Assembly: GCA_044226395.1 (NCBI GenBank)
Contig: JBGAHD010000001.1
Coordinates: forward strand, 1,054,001-1,118,000
Reading direction: 5' to 3'
DNA from: JBGAHD01 sp044226395
GTDB taxonomy: Bacteria > Pseudomonadota > Gammaproteobacteria > Xanthomonadales > Ahniellaceae
Length of the DNA stretch: 64,000 nt
Shown here in pieces: positions 55,166 to 64,000 of this stretch. The position numbers and the translations under genes are program-made. The notes below the pieces were generated by a model. It saw only the letters and a program-made list of their open reading frames with translations, searched no databases and had not been told where the DNA came from. Positions within the stretch are counted from its first letter, which is position 1; every line of letters starts with the position of its first letter.

Positions 55166-58117
55166 CTACTCGAATCCATTGATCAGAGTCGGCGTGTCCA
55201 ATGCGACCCTGCTTGGCGCGCGATTGTTGACGAGATCGGATTCGGCCAAGGAGATGGGTCCTTGGATATAGGCCCCATACTCGGTTGGACCATAGACGAT
55301 CAAGGGATCACTGGCGCCGACCGTGCCCGTCACGATGACTTGCGCGCCGGGCTCCAACCTCAGGTGCTGACGGATATCGCCCAAGCGCGTCAGTTCGCCG
55401 CAAGTTCCCAGATCGACGACGCATTCGACGCCCTCGATCGCCGTGCTGGGGAACGCGGTTTCCAACACGGCGTCTTCGAGAACACCATTGCCTACGTAGT
55501 GCGCCTCGAGTCGGAAATCTCGCTTCGTGGCGTCGCCCGTCGCGGAATCGGTGAGGGTCAGCGACAAGCTGAGATCGCCCACCAAGGGCGAATCCACCTG
55601 GCGACGAAGAACCCGCGGCTGGCGCGCGCCACCGAACAGCGCGTGGCCTGCGACAACGATCGCTTCGCCGGAATCGAGCCAACGGTCGAGTCTGACGCTA
55701 TCGACACGATCAACTAGATCGTAGAACGATGAAGCATCGACCACATGGCCATCGCCAATGATCCCGGTTTCACCATCGACTCGATACAACACCCAGCTCA
55801 CGCTCGCGAACTCGGACAGAAACGGAACTTCCGAATAGTCGAGCACCAGAACTCGCAGCGACCCGTCCGTCGACTCCGCCAAATCAACGATGGCGTTCTT
55901 GCGCTGCGCGACGCTGGGAAACGTCGACTGCCATTTGACCGTGCCTGAATCGCGGTCGATGCGCGCCAAGGACACTTGGCGCGTGGACGAATCCACGACG
56001 CGGATCAAGCGAACGAGCAGATCGCCGTTCTCGGCTTCCGTGACGCGAGCGGCATTGGACAAGCCGGGCGCCCGAGTCGCCAACGAAGCCACCCATCGCG
56101 CTAGACCGGTCGTGGCATCGAGCGTCCGAATCTCAACGTGGTCGGGATTGACCTGCGGCGCGAGGTACGACAGAAACACATCGCCATTGCGCGCCACCAC
56201 GCGATCCGAATAGATGTCACCCAAGTTTGCTCGCCATAAGAGCATGCCGTTGCTGCCGCTGTATAGATTCGACGGCGGCTGCAACACACCGCTCGGCGAC
56301 CCAGCGATCGTCGAGATCGTCAGATTGCTGTTCCATGTCGACTGCCATCGAAAGGCGCCCGATCCGAAGTCGAGCGCCAGCAGGTCGAGCGTTTGCCGGC
56401 CGAAGCTGGGTTGTCTTTCGTAGTTGCGCTGGCCGACGTAAAGATTTCCATTGGTGTCAGCGGCCAGCTCGGCATATTCGCGAAAAACGTAGTTCGTGGG
56501 ATTGACGACTTGCCACGGAAACTCGCGGAACCACAAATGCTCGCCAGTGCTGGCGTCGATGGTCATCAGGGCGCTGGAGCGTTTGTCGGGCCGTGGTTCG
56601 GCGCTGGGCAATGGCAAGGAAACCGGCGGAAGCTCGCCAAATGCCGTTATCACGGCCACCTTGGTGTCGGTAACCTCGAGATCGGACACGGACGCGGGCG
56701 CCAACTGACCCGTCGCCACGGTGGGCTGGAAAAGCGCGGCGCCGGACGCCGGATCGATCTTGGTCAGCACCGAACGAGGCGTCGGTCCCCACGCGACGTG
56801 CGCGCGAGCCAAGTACAAAGGCCCACCATGCGCGGACCCGGTCAGAAACGTGTTATTGCTCGGAGCGTCGAGCACGGCCGTGCCCGCTTCATTGCCATCG
56901 GCATCGAGCAGGGTCAATTCCGAGTGCGCCAGACGCGTCGCGGCGTTGTAGGGAAAACGCAGCACATAAATGCTGCCCCCATTGGAGAAGATTTCGGGCG
57001 CTCGATCCTGAAGTGGCGAGACTTCGTTCCAAGTCTTCGACCAACGCGTCTGCCCATCGGCCAGCGAGATGACCGTGGCCAGCTTGAGATCATCGGTATT
57101 GGGCGCGTGGAGACTGTCCGTGATCAGGGCAGACAGCCCATCGACGGGAACGACGGCATCAAGATAGCCATTGAAGTCTCGCGACCAGATCGTCGAACCA
57201 CTATCGAGATCGATCCACGACACTCGGGTCAAGGTCTGATCGATGTACGACCTCGACAACATGCGATTGGCACCCACGGCGAAGCCGGGCGTGACGCCAA
57301 TGAGCGTCCTGGCGCCGGTGTCTTGACCATCGGTGACTCGCAGCTGGCGAATCTCCGTGAAGAAATCGCCGAAATCCCGCAGTTTGATCTCGATATCACT
57401 ACCCACTCGGCGCGCGTTGTCACCACCGATCCAGAAATAGTTCGGAAGGCTTCTCTGCCAACGCGGGCTGCCGGTAATGGCGTCCAGGCAGCTCACCGAC
57501 ACGCTGTCGTTGGAGTGAAGCTTCACCAGCAAACAATCGGCATAGGCATCGACGCCGTCGACCAAGAGGCCGCCGGCGAGATCGCGTTGCCAGCGCACCG
57601 TGCCCAAACTGGACATCAATATGAGCCTGGGCCCGCGACCGGCGTAGTAGCTTTGGTCGTAGTTGATCGACAGCAGAATGTCGCCGCCCGACAATTTCGT
57701 CACTGTGGGAAAGGTGTATTCCGATCCGCCAGCGACAGGACTCATCCACACGGGAAAACCCGCGGGATCGAGTCGGGCGACATACATGACCCCAAAGCGA
57801 AAATCGACAATGCTGGCGGCGTAGTAACCACCATCGAGGCGAGCAACCGACTTCGTCACGCCGGGGATGGCGAGCGCTGGATTGGCGACCTCAGTGTCCT
57901 GACGCAGCCGCACGAGCCACGAAGTGCTTTGAGAGGCGTATGACAGCTGGAGTAAGCCAGGCGCTTCGGCGCCATGGATCAAGTAGTCGGAACTCAGGAT
58001 CGGCCCTCGCGACCCGCCTTCGTACGTCCACTCCGCGGCTTTCGACGGCGCCGATAGCGACAAGACCACCGCCACCACCCAAGCCCAACCACCACTCCAC
58101 CGCGACAATCCCGTCAT
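55166..58117 (-). CDS. Large secreted PQQ-like beta-propeller protein with C-terminal GFE (paralogue 2)
   Basis: A 983-residue paralogue of the next gene downstream, with the same length and plan. The signal peptide runs to about residue 28 ('SAPSKAAEW'). Propeller blades include 'SLGTVRWQRDLA', 'ITGSPRWQRSLP', 'DSGSTIWSRDFN', 'ADGQTRWSKTWN', 'STGEHLWFREFP', 'GSGAFRWQSTWN', 'TTGLARWVASLA' and 'DSGTVKWQSTFP'. The C-terminal module 'CVVDLGTCGELTRLGDIRQH' plus 'LRLEPGAQ' aligns directly with its paralogue, and the end is 'DTPTLINGFE'. GGAAGG precedes the ATG at 58117. It lies 131 bp upstream of paralogue 1 on the same strand, so the pair may be one operon made by tandem duplication. Confidence 0.8.
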   Translation of the reverse strand: MTGLSRWSGGWAWVVAVVLSLSAPSKAAEWTYEGGSRGPILSSDYLIHGAEAPGLLQLSYASQSTSWLVRLRQDTEVANPALAIPGVTKSVARLDGGYYAASIVDFRFGVMYVARLDPAGFPVWMSPVAGGSEYTFPTVTKLSGGDILLSINYDQSYYAGRGPRLILMSSLGTVRWQRDLAGGLLVDGVDAYADCLLVKLHSNDSVSVSCLDAITGSPRWQRSLPNYFWIGGDNARRVGSDIEIKLRDFGDFFTEIRQLRVTDGQDTGARTLIGVTPGFAVGANRMLSRSYIDQTLTRVSWIDLDSGSTIWSRDFNGYLDAVVPVDGLSALITDSLHAPNTDDLKLATVISLADGQTRWSKTWNEVSPLQDRAPEIFSNGGSIYVLRFPYNAATRLAHSELTLLDADGNEAGTAVLDAPSNNTFLTGSAHGGPLYLARAHVAWGPTPRSVLTKIDPASGAALFQPTVATGQLAPASVSDLEVTDTKVAVITAFGELPPVSLPLPSAEPRPDKRSSALMTIDASTGEHLWFREFPWQVVNPTNYVFREYAELAADTNGNLYVGQRNYERQPSFGRQTLDLLALDFGSGAFRWQSTWNSNLTISTIAGSPSGVLQPPSNLYSGSNGMLLWRANLGDIYSDRVVARNGDVFLSYLAPQVNPDHVEIRTLDATTGLARWVASLATRAPGLSNAARVTEAENGDLLVRLIRVVDSSTRQVSLARIDRDSGTVKWQSTFPSVAQRKNAIVDLAESTDGSLRVLVLDYSEVPFLSEFASVSWVLYRVDGETGIIGDGHVVDASSFYDLVDRVDSVRLDRWLDSGEAIVVAGHALFGGARQPRVLRRQVDSPLVGDLSLSLTLTDSATGDATKRDFRLEAHYVGNGVLEDAVLETAFPSTAIEGVECVVDLGTCGELTRLGDIRQHLRLEPGAQVIVTGTVGASDPLIVYGPTEYGAYIQGPISLAESDLVNNRAPSRVALDTPTLINGFE

Positions 58118-58132
58118 CGTCCCTTCCTCAAA

Positions 58133-58164
58133 AACAAAAACGCCGGGCAATGAACCCGGCGTTT
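58133..58164 (-). terminator. Rho-independent terminator of the acyl-CoA dehydrogenase gene
   Basis: On the minus strand CGCCGGG-TTCATTG-CCCGGCG is followed by TTTTTGTTTT. It lies 32 bases past the stop codon of the acyl-CoA dehydrogenase and just before the start of propeller paralogue 2, separating the two. Confidence 0.88.
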
Positions 58165-58195
58165 CGTCGAATTCCCGAATTTGAGTCTAGCAGCG

Positions 58196-59359
58196 TCAGC
58201 GTAGACCGGTCTCGTTGCGGGCGATGACCAGGCGCTGGATTTCGCTGGTGCCTTCGTAGATTTCCGTGATTTTGGCATCGCGGAAATAACGCTCGAGCGG
58301 CATTTCCTTGGAATAGCCCATGCCGCCGTGAATTTGCACGGCTTGATGGGTGATCCACATCGCGGCCTCGGAGGCGAAGAGCTTGGCGACCGAGGCTTCG
58401 GTCGAGAAGCGGCCGCCGGCCTTTTCCGCTTCGCCCTTGGCGAAGGCCGCGCGCAGGGTCAGCAGGTAGGCCGCGTCGAGCTTGCACTTCATGTCGGCGA
58501 TCTTGGCCTGGGTCATCTGGAACGAACCGATCGGCTGGCCGAAGGCCTTGCGATCCTTGACGTAGGCGATGGTCGCTTCATACGCGGCGCGCGCCAAGCC
58601 CACGGCCTGCGAGGCGATGCCGATGCGGCCGGCGTCGAGCACGCCCATGGCCATCTTGAAGCCCTCGCCTTCCTGGCCGATGCGATCGGCGACCGGCAAT
58701 TTGTAGTCCGCGAATTCGATTTCGCAGGTGGCCGAGGCGCGGATGCCAAGCTTGGGCTCGGTCTTGCCGCGATGAAAACCTTCACGCGTGGTGTCGACCA
58801 GGAAACCGCTGATGCCGCGCGCGCCCTTCGACGGATCGGTCATCGCGAACAGCATGATGTAGCGCGCGACCGGGCCCGAGGTGATCCAACTCTTCTTGCC
58901 ATTGATCACGTAGTGCGAGCCATCAGCCGAAAGCACCGCGCGGCAGCGCATGGCCGAGGCATCGGAACCGGACTGCGGCTCGGTCAGCGCGTAGGCGCCG
59001 ATCGCTTGGCCGGTGGCGATGGGCGTGACGTATTTGTGTTTCTGTTCTTCGGTGGCGTACTTGAGCAGGCCATTGCAATAGAGCGTGTTGTTGACGCTCA
59101 TGATGGTCGAGTGCGCGCAGTCGGCGGCGGCGATCTCGATCATGGCCAGGGTGTAGGCGATCGGGTCGAGGCCGGCGCCACCGTATTCGTGCGGCACTTC
59201 GATGCCCATCAGACCGTTTTCACCGAGCACCTTGATGGTTTCCAGCGGAAACTCGCCGGTCTTGTCGCATTCGGCGGCCACTGGCGCGATGCGCTCGACC
59301 GCGATGCGGCGGGCCACGTCCTGAATCATCAATTGCTCTTCGGTGAAGCGGAAATCCAT
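58196..59359 (-). CDS. Acyl-CoA dehydrogenase (short/medium-chain type)
   Basis: A 387-residue FAD enzyme that introduces the alpha-beta double bond into acyl-CoA in fatty-acid or branched-chain degradation. It has 'AYALTEPQSGSDASAM' (FAD/substrate loop), 'INGKKSWITSGPVA', 'FADYKLPVADRIGQEGEGF', and the C-terminal 'QIHGGMGYSKEMPLERYFRD' and 'ITEIYEGTSEIQRLVIAR', with catalytic Glu369. The sequence resembles butyryl-CoA or isobutyryl-type dehydrogenases; the exact chain length cannot be read. GGAG precedes the ATG at 59359. An intrinsic terminator ends the unit, so it is monocistronic. It is divergent from the methionine synthase operon. Confidence 0.93.
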   Translation of the reverse strand: MDFRFTEEQLMIQDVARRIAVERIAPVAAECDKTGEFPLETIKVLGENGLMGIEVPHEYGGAGLDPIAYTLAMIEIAAADCAHSTIMSVNNTLYCNGLLKYATEEQKHKYVTPIATGQAIGAYALTEPQSGSDASAMRCRAVLSADGSHYVINGKKSWITSGPVARYIMLFAMTDPSKGARGISGFLVDTTREGFHRGKTEPKLGIRASATCEIEFADYKLPVADRIGQEGEGFKMAMGVLDAGRIGIASQAVGLARAAYEATIAYVKDRKAFGQPIGSFQMTQAKIADMKCKLDAAYLLTLRAAFAKGEAEKAGGRFSTEASVAKLFASEAAMWITHQAVQIHGGMGYSKEMPLERYFRDAKITEIYEGTSEIQRLVIARNETGLR

Positions 59360-59486
59360 GGCGGCACTCCAGAAAGTGGCGGGGCGCGGGGCCCGCCGGT
59401 CCAATCGAACAGGTCGGAAGGCGGCGGAATATACCGGGTTTGCGCCGAGGCCGCCGTCAAAACCAGGTCGCGACGCGCCGCGCGCA

Positions 59487-59546
59487 TTGACGCGCCGGGC
59501 GACGCCCGCTAACTTGCATCTATCTCTGAATCGCGATGAAAGGATA
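59487..59546 (+). promoter_or_regulatory. Promoter and dyad operator of the methionine synthase operon
   Basis: TTGACG (59487-59492), a 17-bp spacer and TAACTT (59510-59515) form a reasonable sigma-70 promoter. Just after the expected start of transcription lies an imperfect palindrome, TATC...ATCGCGAT...GATA (59521-59546), with outer four and central eight bases symmetric. This is a fitting place for autoregulation by the ArsR-type protein encoded next. Site and binding are predictions. Confidence 0.5.
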
Positions 59547-59556
59547 AAAGACCGCC

Positions 59557-60483
59557 GTGGATCTTGCCGGCTGTTCCAGCTTCCTGCGCGTGCTGTCCGA
59601 CGCGACGCGCCTGCGCCTGCTGGCCCTGCTCGAACGCGAGGAGTTGACGGTGGCCGAACTGGCGACCGTCACGCGTCTGGCGCAGCCGCGCGTGTCGACC
59701 CATCTGGCCAAGCTCAAGGAGCTCGACCTGGTGCGCGATCGCCGCGCCGGCGTGTCGGCGTACTATCGTTTCAACGCCGAGGCCGGCGCCGCCGCGCAAA
59801 AGTTGTGGGAAGCCTTGCGCGGTGCCTCCGATGACGCGCTCTTGCGCGACGACGCCAAGCGCCTCGCCGCGGTGCTGGCCAAGCGCTCGCAACGCGTGGG
59901 TTGGGCCGACGCGGTCGCCGGCGACATGGAGCGTCACTACTCGCCTGGCCGCACCTGGGAGGTGCTGGCGCGCGGCTTCTCGCACTTGCTCGATCTGGGC
60001 GATGTGCTCGACGTGGCTTCGGGCGATGGCGTCATCGCCGAACTGCTGTCGCCGCACGCGCGCTCGATCACCTGCGTCGATGCCAGTCCGCGCGTGGTCG
60101 ATGCCGCGCGCAAGCGCTTGTCGGATCGCGCCAATGTCGACGTGCGCGAGGGCGACATGCACGCGCTGGCCTTGGCCGACGGCAGTTTCGATCTGGTCTT
60201 GCTCTTGCACGCCCTGCCCTATTCCGAACGCCCGGCGCAGGTCATGGCCGAGGCCGCGCGCGTGCTGCGTCGGGGCGGTCGACTGCTGATCTGCACCCTG
60301 GCTAAGCATCAGCATCGCGGCACGGTCGAGGCTTTCGATCATCGCAATCTCGGGTTCGCGCCGAACGAACTGCGGCAGATGGCGACCAAGGCCGGCTTCG
60401 AGGTCGTGGCCTGCGAGCAAGTGACGCGCGAGCGCCGCCCGCCGCACTTCGAAGTGCTGTCGTTGTTGGCGCGCAAGCATTGA
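59557..60483 (+). CDS. ArsR-type regulator fused to a SAM-dependent methyltransferase domain
   Basis: A 308-residue two-domain protein. Residues 1-85 form an ArsR winged helix ('FLRVLSDATRLRLLALLEREELTVAELA', recognition helix 'AQPRVSTHLAKLKELDLV'). No metal-binding 'ELCVCD' is present. Residues 120-300 are a class I methyltransferase: motif I 'DVLDVASGDGVIAEL' (149-163), the acidic 'ITCVDASP', 'GDMHALALADGSFDLVLL' and 'EAARVLRRGGRLLICTL'. It probably senses S-adenosylmethionine or S-adenosylhomocysteine and represses the two metH genes behind it, as ArsR-type SAH regulators do in related operons; catalysis is unproven. The start is GTG at 59557, with an AAAGGA upstream at longer than usual spacing. 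Confidence 0.88.
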   Translation: MDLAGCSSFLRVLSDATRLRLLALLEREELTVAELATVTRLAQPRVSTHLAKLKELDLVRDRRAGVSAYYRFNAEAGAAAQKLWEALRGASDDALLRDDAKRLAAVLAKRSQRVGWADAVAGDMERHYSPGRTWEVLARGFSHLLDLGDVLDVASGDGVIAELLSPHARSITCVDASPRVVDAARKRLSDRANVDVREGDMHALALADGSFDLVLLLHALPYSERPAQVMAEAARVLRRGGRLLICTLAKHQHRGTVEAFDHRNLGFAPNELRQMATKAGFEVVACEQVTRERRPPHFEVLSLLARKH

Positions 60484-60523
60484 ACGCCGCGCGCGGCCCG
60501 ACCGCGCGCGCGAAGGAGGACAC

Positions 60524-61609
60524 ATGCAACACCTGCCCTGGCATCGCCCCGACCGCGTGGCCCAACTGCTCGACGCGCTCGAGCGCCGCATTTTGATCAT
60601 CGATGGCGCGATGGGCACGATGTTGCAGCAACACAAGCTCGACGAGGCCGGCTATCGCGGTCAGCGCTTCGCGCGCGCGGCGGACGATCACGGTCATGAT
60701 CACGCTCATCACGGCGCCGGTTGCGATCTCAAGGGCAACAACGATCTGCTGGTGTTGACTCAGCCCGAACTCGTGCGCGGCGTGCATCGCGCCTATCTGG
60801 AAGCGGGCGCGGATTTGATCGAGACCAATACCTTCAACGCCACCAGCATCAGCCAGGCCGACTACGGTCTCGAGTCGCTGGTGCGCGAACTCAACTTCGA
60901 AGGCGCGCGCGTGGCTCGTCTCGAATGCGAGGCCATGGAAGCGCGCACGCCCGATCGTCCGCGCTTCGTGATCGGCGTGCTGGGTCCGACCAATCGCACG
61001 GCCTCGATCAGTCCGGACGTGAACAACCCGGGCATGCGCAACATCGATTTCGACGCCTTGGCGCGCGCTTACACCGAGGCGACCGAGGGCCTGATCGATG
61101 GCGGCGCCGACATCATCATGGTCGAGACCATCTTCGACGTGCTCAATGCCAAGGCGGCGCTGTACGCCATCGCCGAGGTCTTCGAGCAGCGCGGCTATCG
61201 CTTGCCGGTGATGATCTCGGGCACGATCACCGATCTGTCGGGGCGCACGCTGTCGGGACAAACCGCCGATGCGTTCTGGTATTCCGTGCGTCACGCGCGG
61301 CCGCTGGCCGTGGGTCTGAACTGCGCGTTGGGCGCGACTGAGTTGCGGCCCTACATCGATCTGATTTCGTCGGTGGCCGAGTGCTATGTCAGCGCGCATC
61401 CCAACGCCGGCCTGCCCAATGCCTTCGGCGAATACGACGAAACGCCCGAGCAAATGGCCGCGACGCTGCGCGAATTCGCGGCCTCGGGCTTGGTGAACTT
61501 GCTCGGTGGCTGTTGTGGCACCACGCCCGCGCACATCGCCGCGATCGCGCGCGCGGTCGCGGACCTTCGGCCCCGCCAGCGTCCGGGTGAACCCGCGCGC
61601 GCCGCCTGA
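60524..61609 (+). CDS. metH: Methionine synthase, homocysteine-binding half (split MetH, part 1)
   Basis: A 361-residue protein that equals module 1 of cobalamin-dependent methionine synthase: the barrel that binds homocysteine through zinc. It has 'ILIIDGAMGTMLQ', 'DLKGNNDLLVLTQPE', 'DLIETNTFNATSISQADYG', 'GVLGPTNRTASISPDV' and the zinc ligands Cys267 ('VGLNCALGA') and Cys330-Cys331 ('LLGGCCGTTPAHI'). A His-rich insertion ('DDHGHDHAHHGAG', 54-66) interrupts the usual 'RF....DLKGNN' segment and is unlike E. coli MetH. The separate second half follows after 20 bp. GGAGG precedes the ATG; a 9-bp GC hairpin lies at 60488-60510. Confidence 0.95.
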   Translation: MQHLPWHRPDRVAQLLDALERRILIIDGAMGTMLQQHKLDEAGYRGQRFARAADDHGHDHAHHGAGCDLKGNNDLLVLTQPELVRGVHRAYLEAGADLIETNTFNATSISQADYGLESLVRELNFEGARVARLECEAMEARTPDRPRFVIGVLGPTNRTASISPDVNNPGMRNIDFDALARAYTEATEGLIDGGADIIMVETIFDVLNAKAALYAIAEVFEQRGYRLPVMISGTITDLSGRTLSGQTADAFWYSVRHARPLAVGLNCALGATELRPYIDLISSVAECYVSAHPNAGLPNAFGEYDETPEQMAATLREFAASGLVNLLGGCCGTTPAHIAAIARAVADLRPRQRPGEPARAA

Positions 61610-61629
61610 CTTCGGAAAGAACGCACACG

Positions 61630-64000
<2,371 letters not shown>

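Overview
The window is about 64 kb of GC-rich DNA with many CGCG/GCGC runs, densely packed with chromosomal genes. The gene set points to a Gammaproteobacterium of the order Lysobacterales (Xanthomonadales), perhaps near Rhodanobacteraceae. The pointers are a methionine synthase split into two genes behind an ArsR-methyltransferase regulator, a 180-kDa-class NAD-glutamate dehydrogenase, class 2 PyrD, and several large secreted proteins ending in Gly/Gln-Phe-Glu. This placement is inference from gene content; no search was run.

Layout. 1-4130: the start of a Ser/Thr kinase (cut by the left edge), a small HD hydrolase of the MESH1 type, and a BaeS/BaeR-like two-component operon followed by an S41 peptidase. 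4302-9945: a secreted parallel beta-helix protein, then the most unusual gene of the window, a membrane-anchored tandem AAA+ (ClpA/B-like) protein whose C-terminus resembles release factor RF2 without the GGQ domain, with a small membrane-anchored neighbour. 10070-15264: a lipase, a BaiN-type flavoprotein, a DUF1993 protein, tRNA-Arg(CCT), a lipoprotein, a Calx-beta protein with a structured leader, and an outer-membrane barrel protein. 15963-19427: a large KP-43-like subtilase. 19428-20694: no gene, but a striking ~980-bp inverted repeat with nested foldbacks and terminators. 20695-32609: lysine, pyrimidine, cell wall, alkane and acyl-CoA enzymes (amaB-like, pyrD-murB, alkB, a cyclase-FHA protein, a fused branched-chain 2-oxoacid dehydrogenase E1, a glutaryl-CoA dehydrogenase, a polysaccharide deacetylase). 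32619-42610: an FG-GAP propeller protein, an ECF sigma factor translationally coupled to a transmembrane Ser/Thr kinase, a 5'-nucleotidase, a second subtilase and NAD kinase. 42711-51001: NAD-glutamate dehydrogenase divergent from a DUF1631 protein. 51360-58117: an XRE regulator and two tandem paralogous secreted propeller proteins. 58196-64000: an acyl-CoA dehydrogenase divergent from the methionine synthase operon, which runs off the right edge.

Themes. Signalling is rich: two Ser/Thr kinases, a two-component system, an ECF factor probably controlled by phosphorylation, a cyclase-FHA protein and an alarmone hydrolase-like protein. Secretion is rich: two subtilases, a lipase, a beta-helix protein and three large propeller proteins. 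Five of these secreted proteins share the same short C-terminal ending, which may be a sorting or processing tag.

Best candidates for something undescribed: (1) the AAA+/GGQ-less release-factor fusion with its membrane partner at 5839-9945; (2) the C-terminal GFE tag; (3) the inverted-repeat element at 19590-20571.
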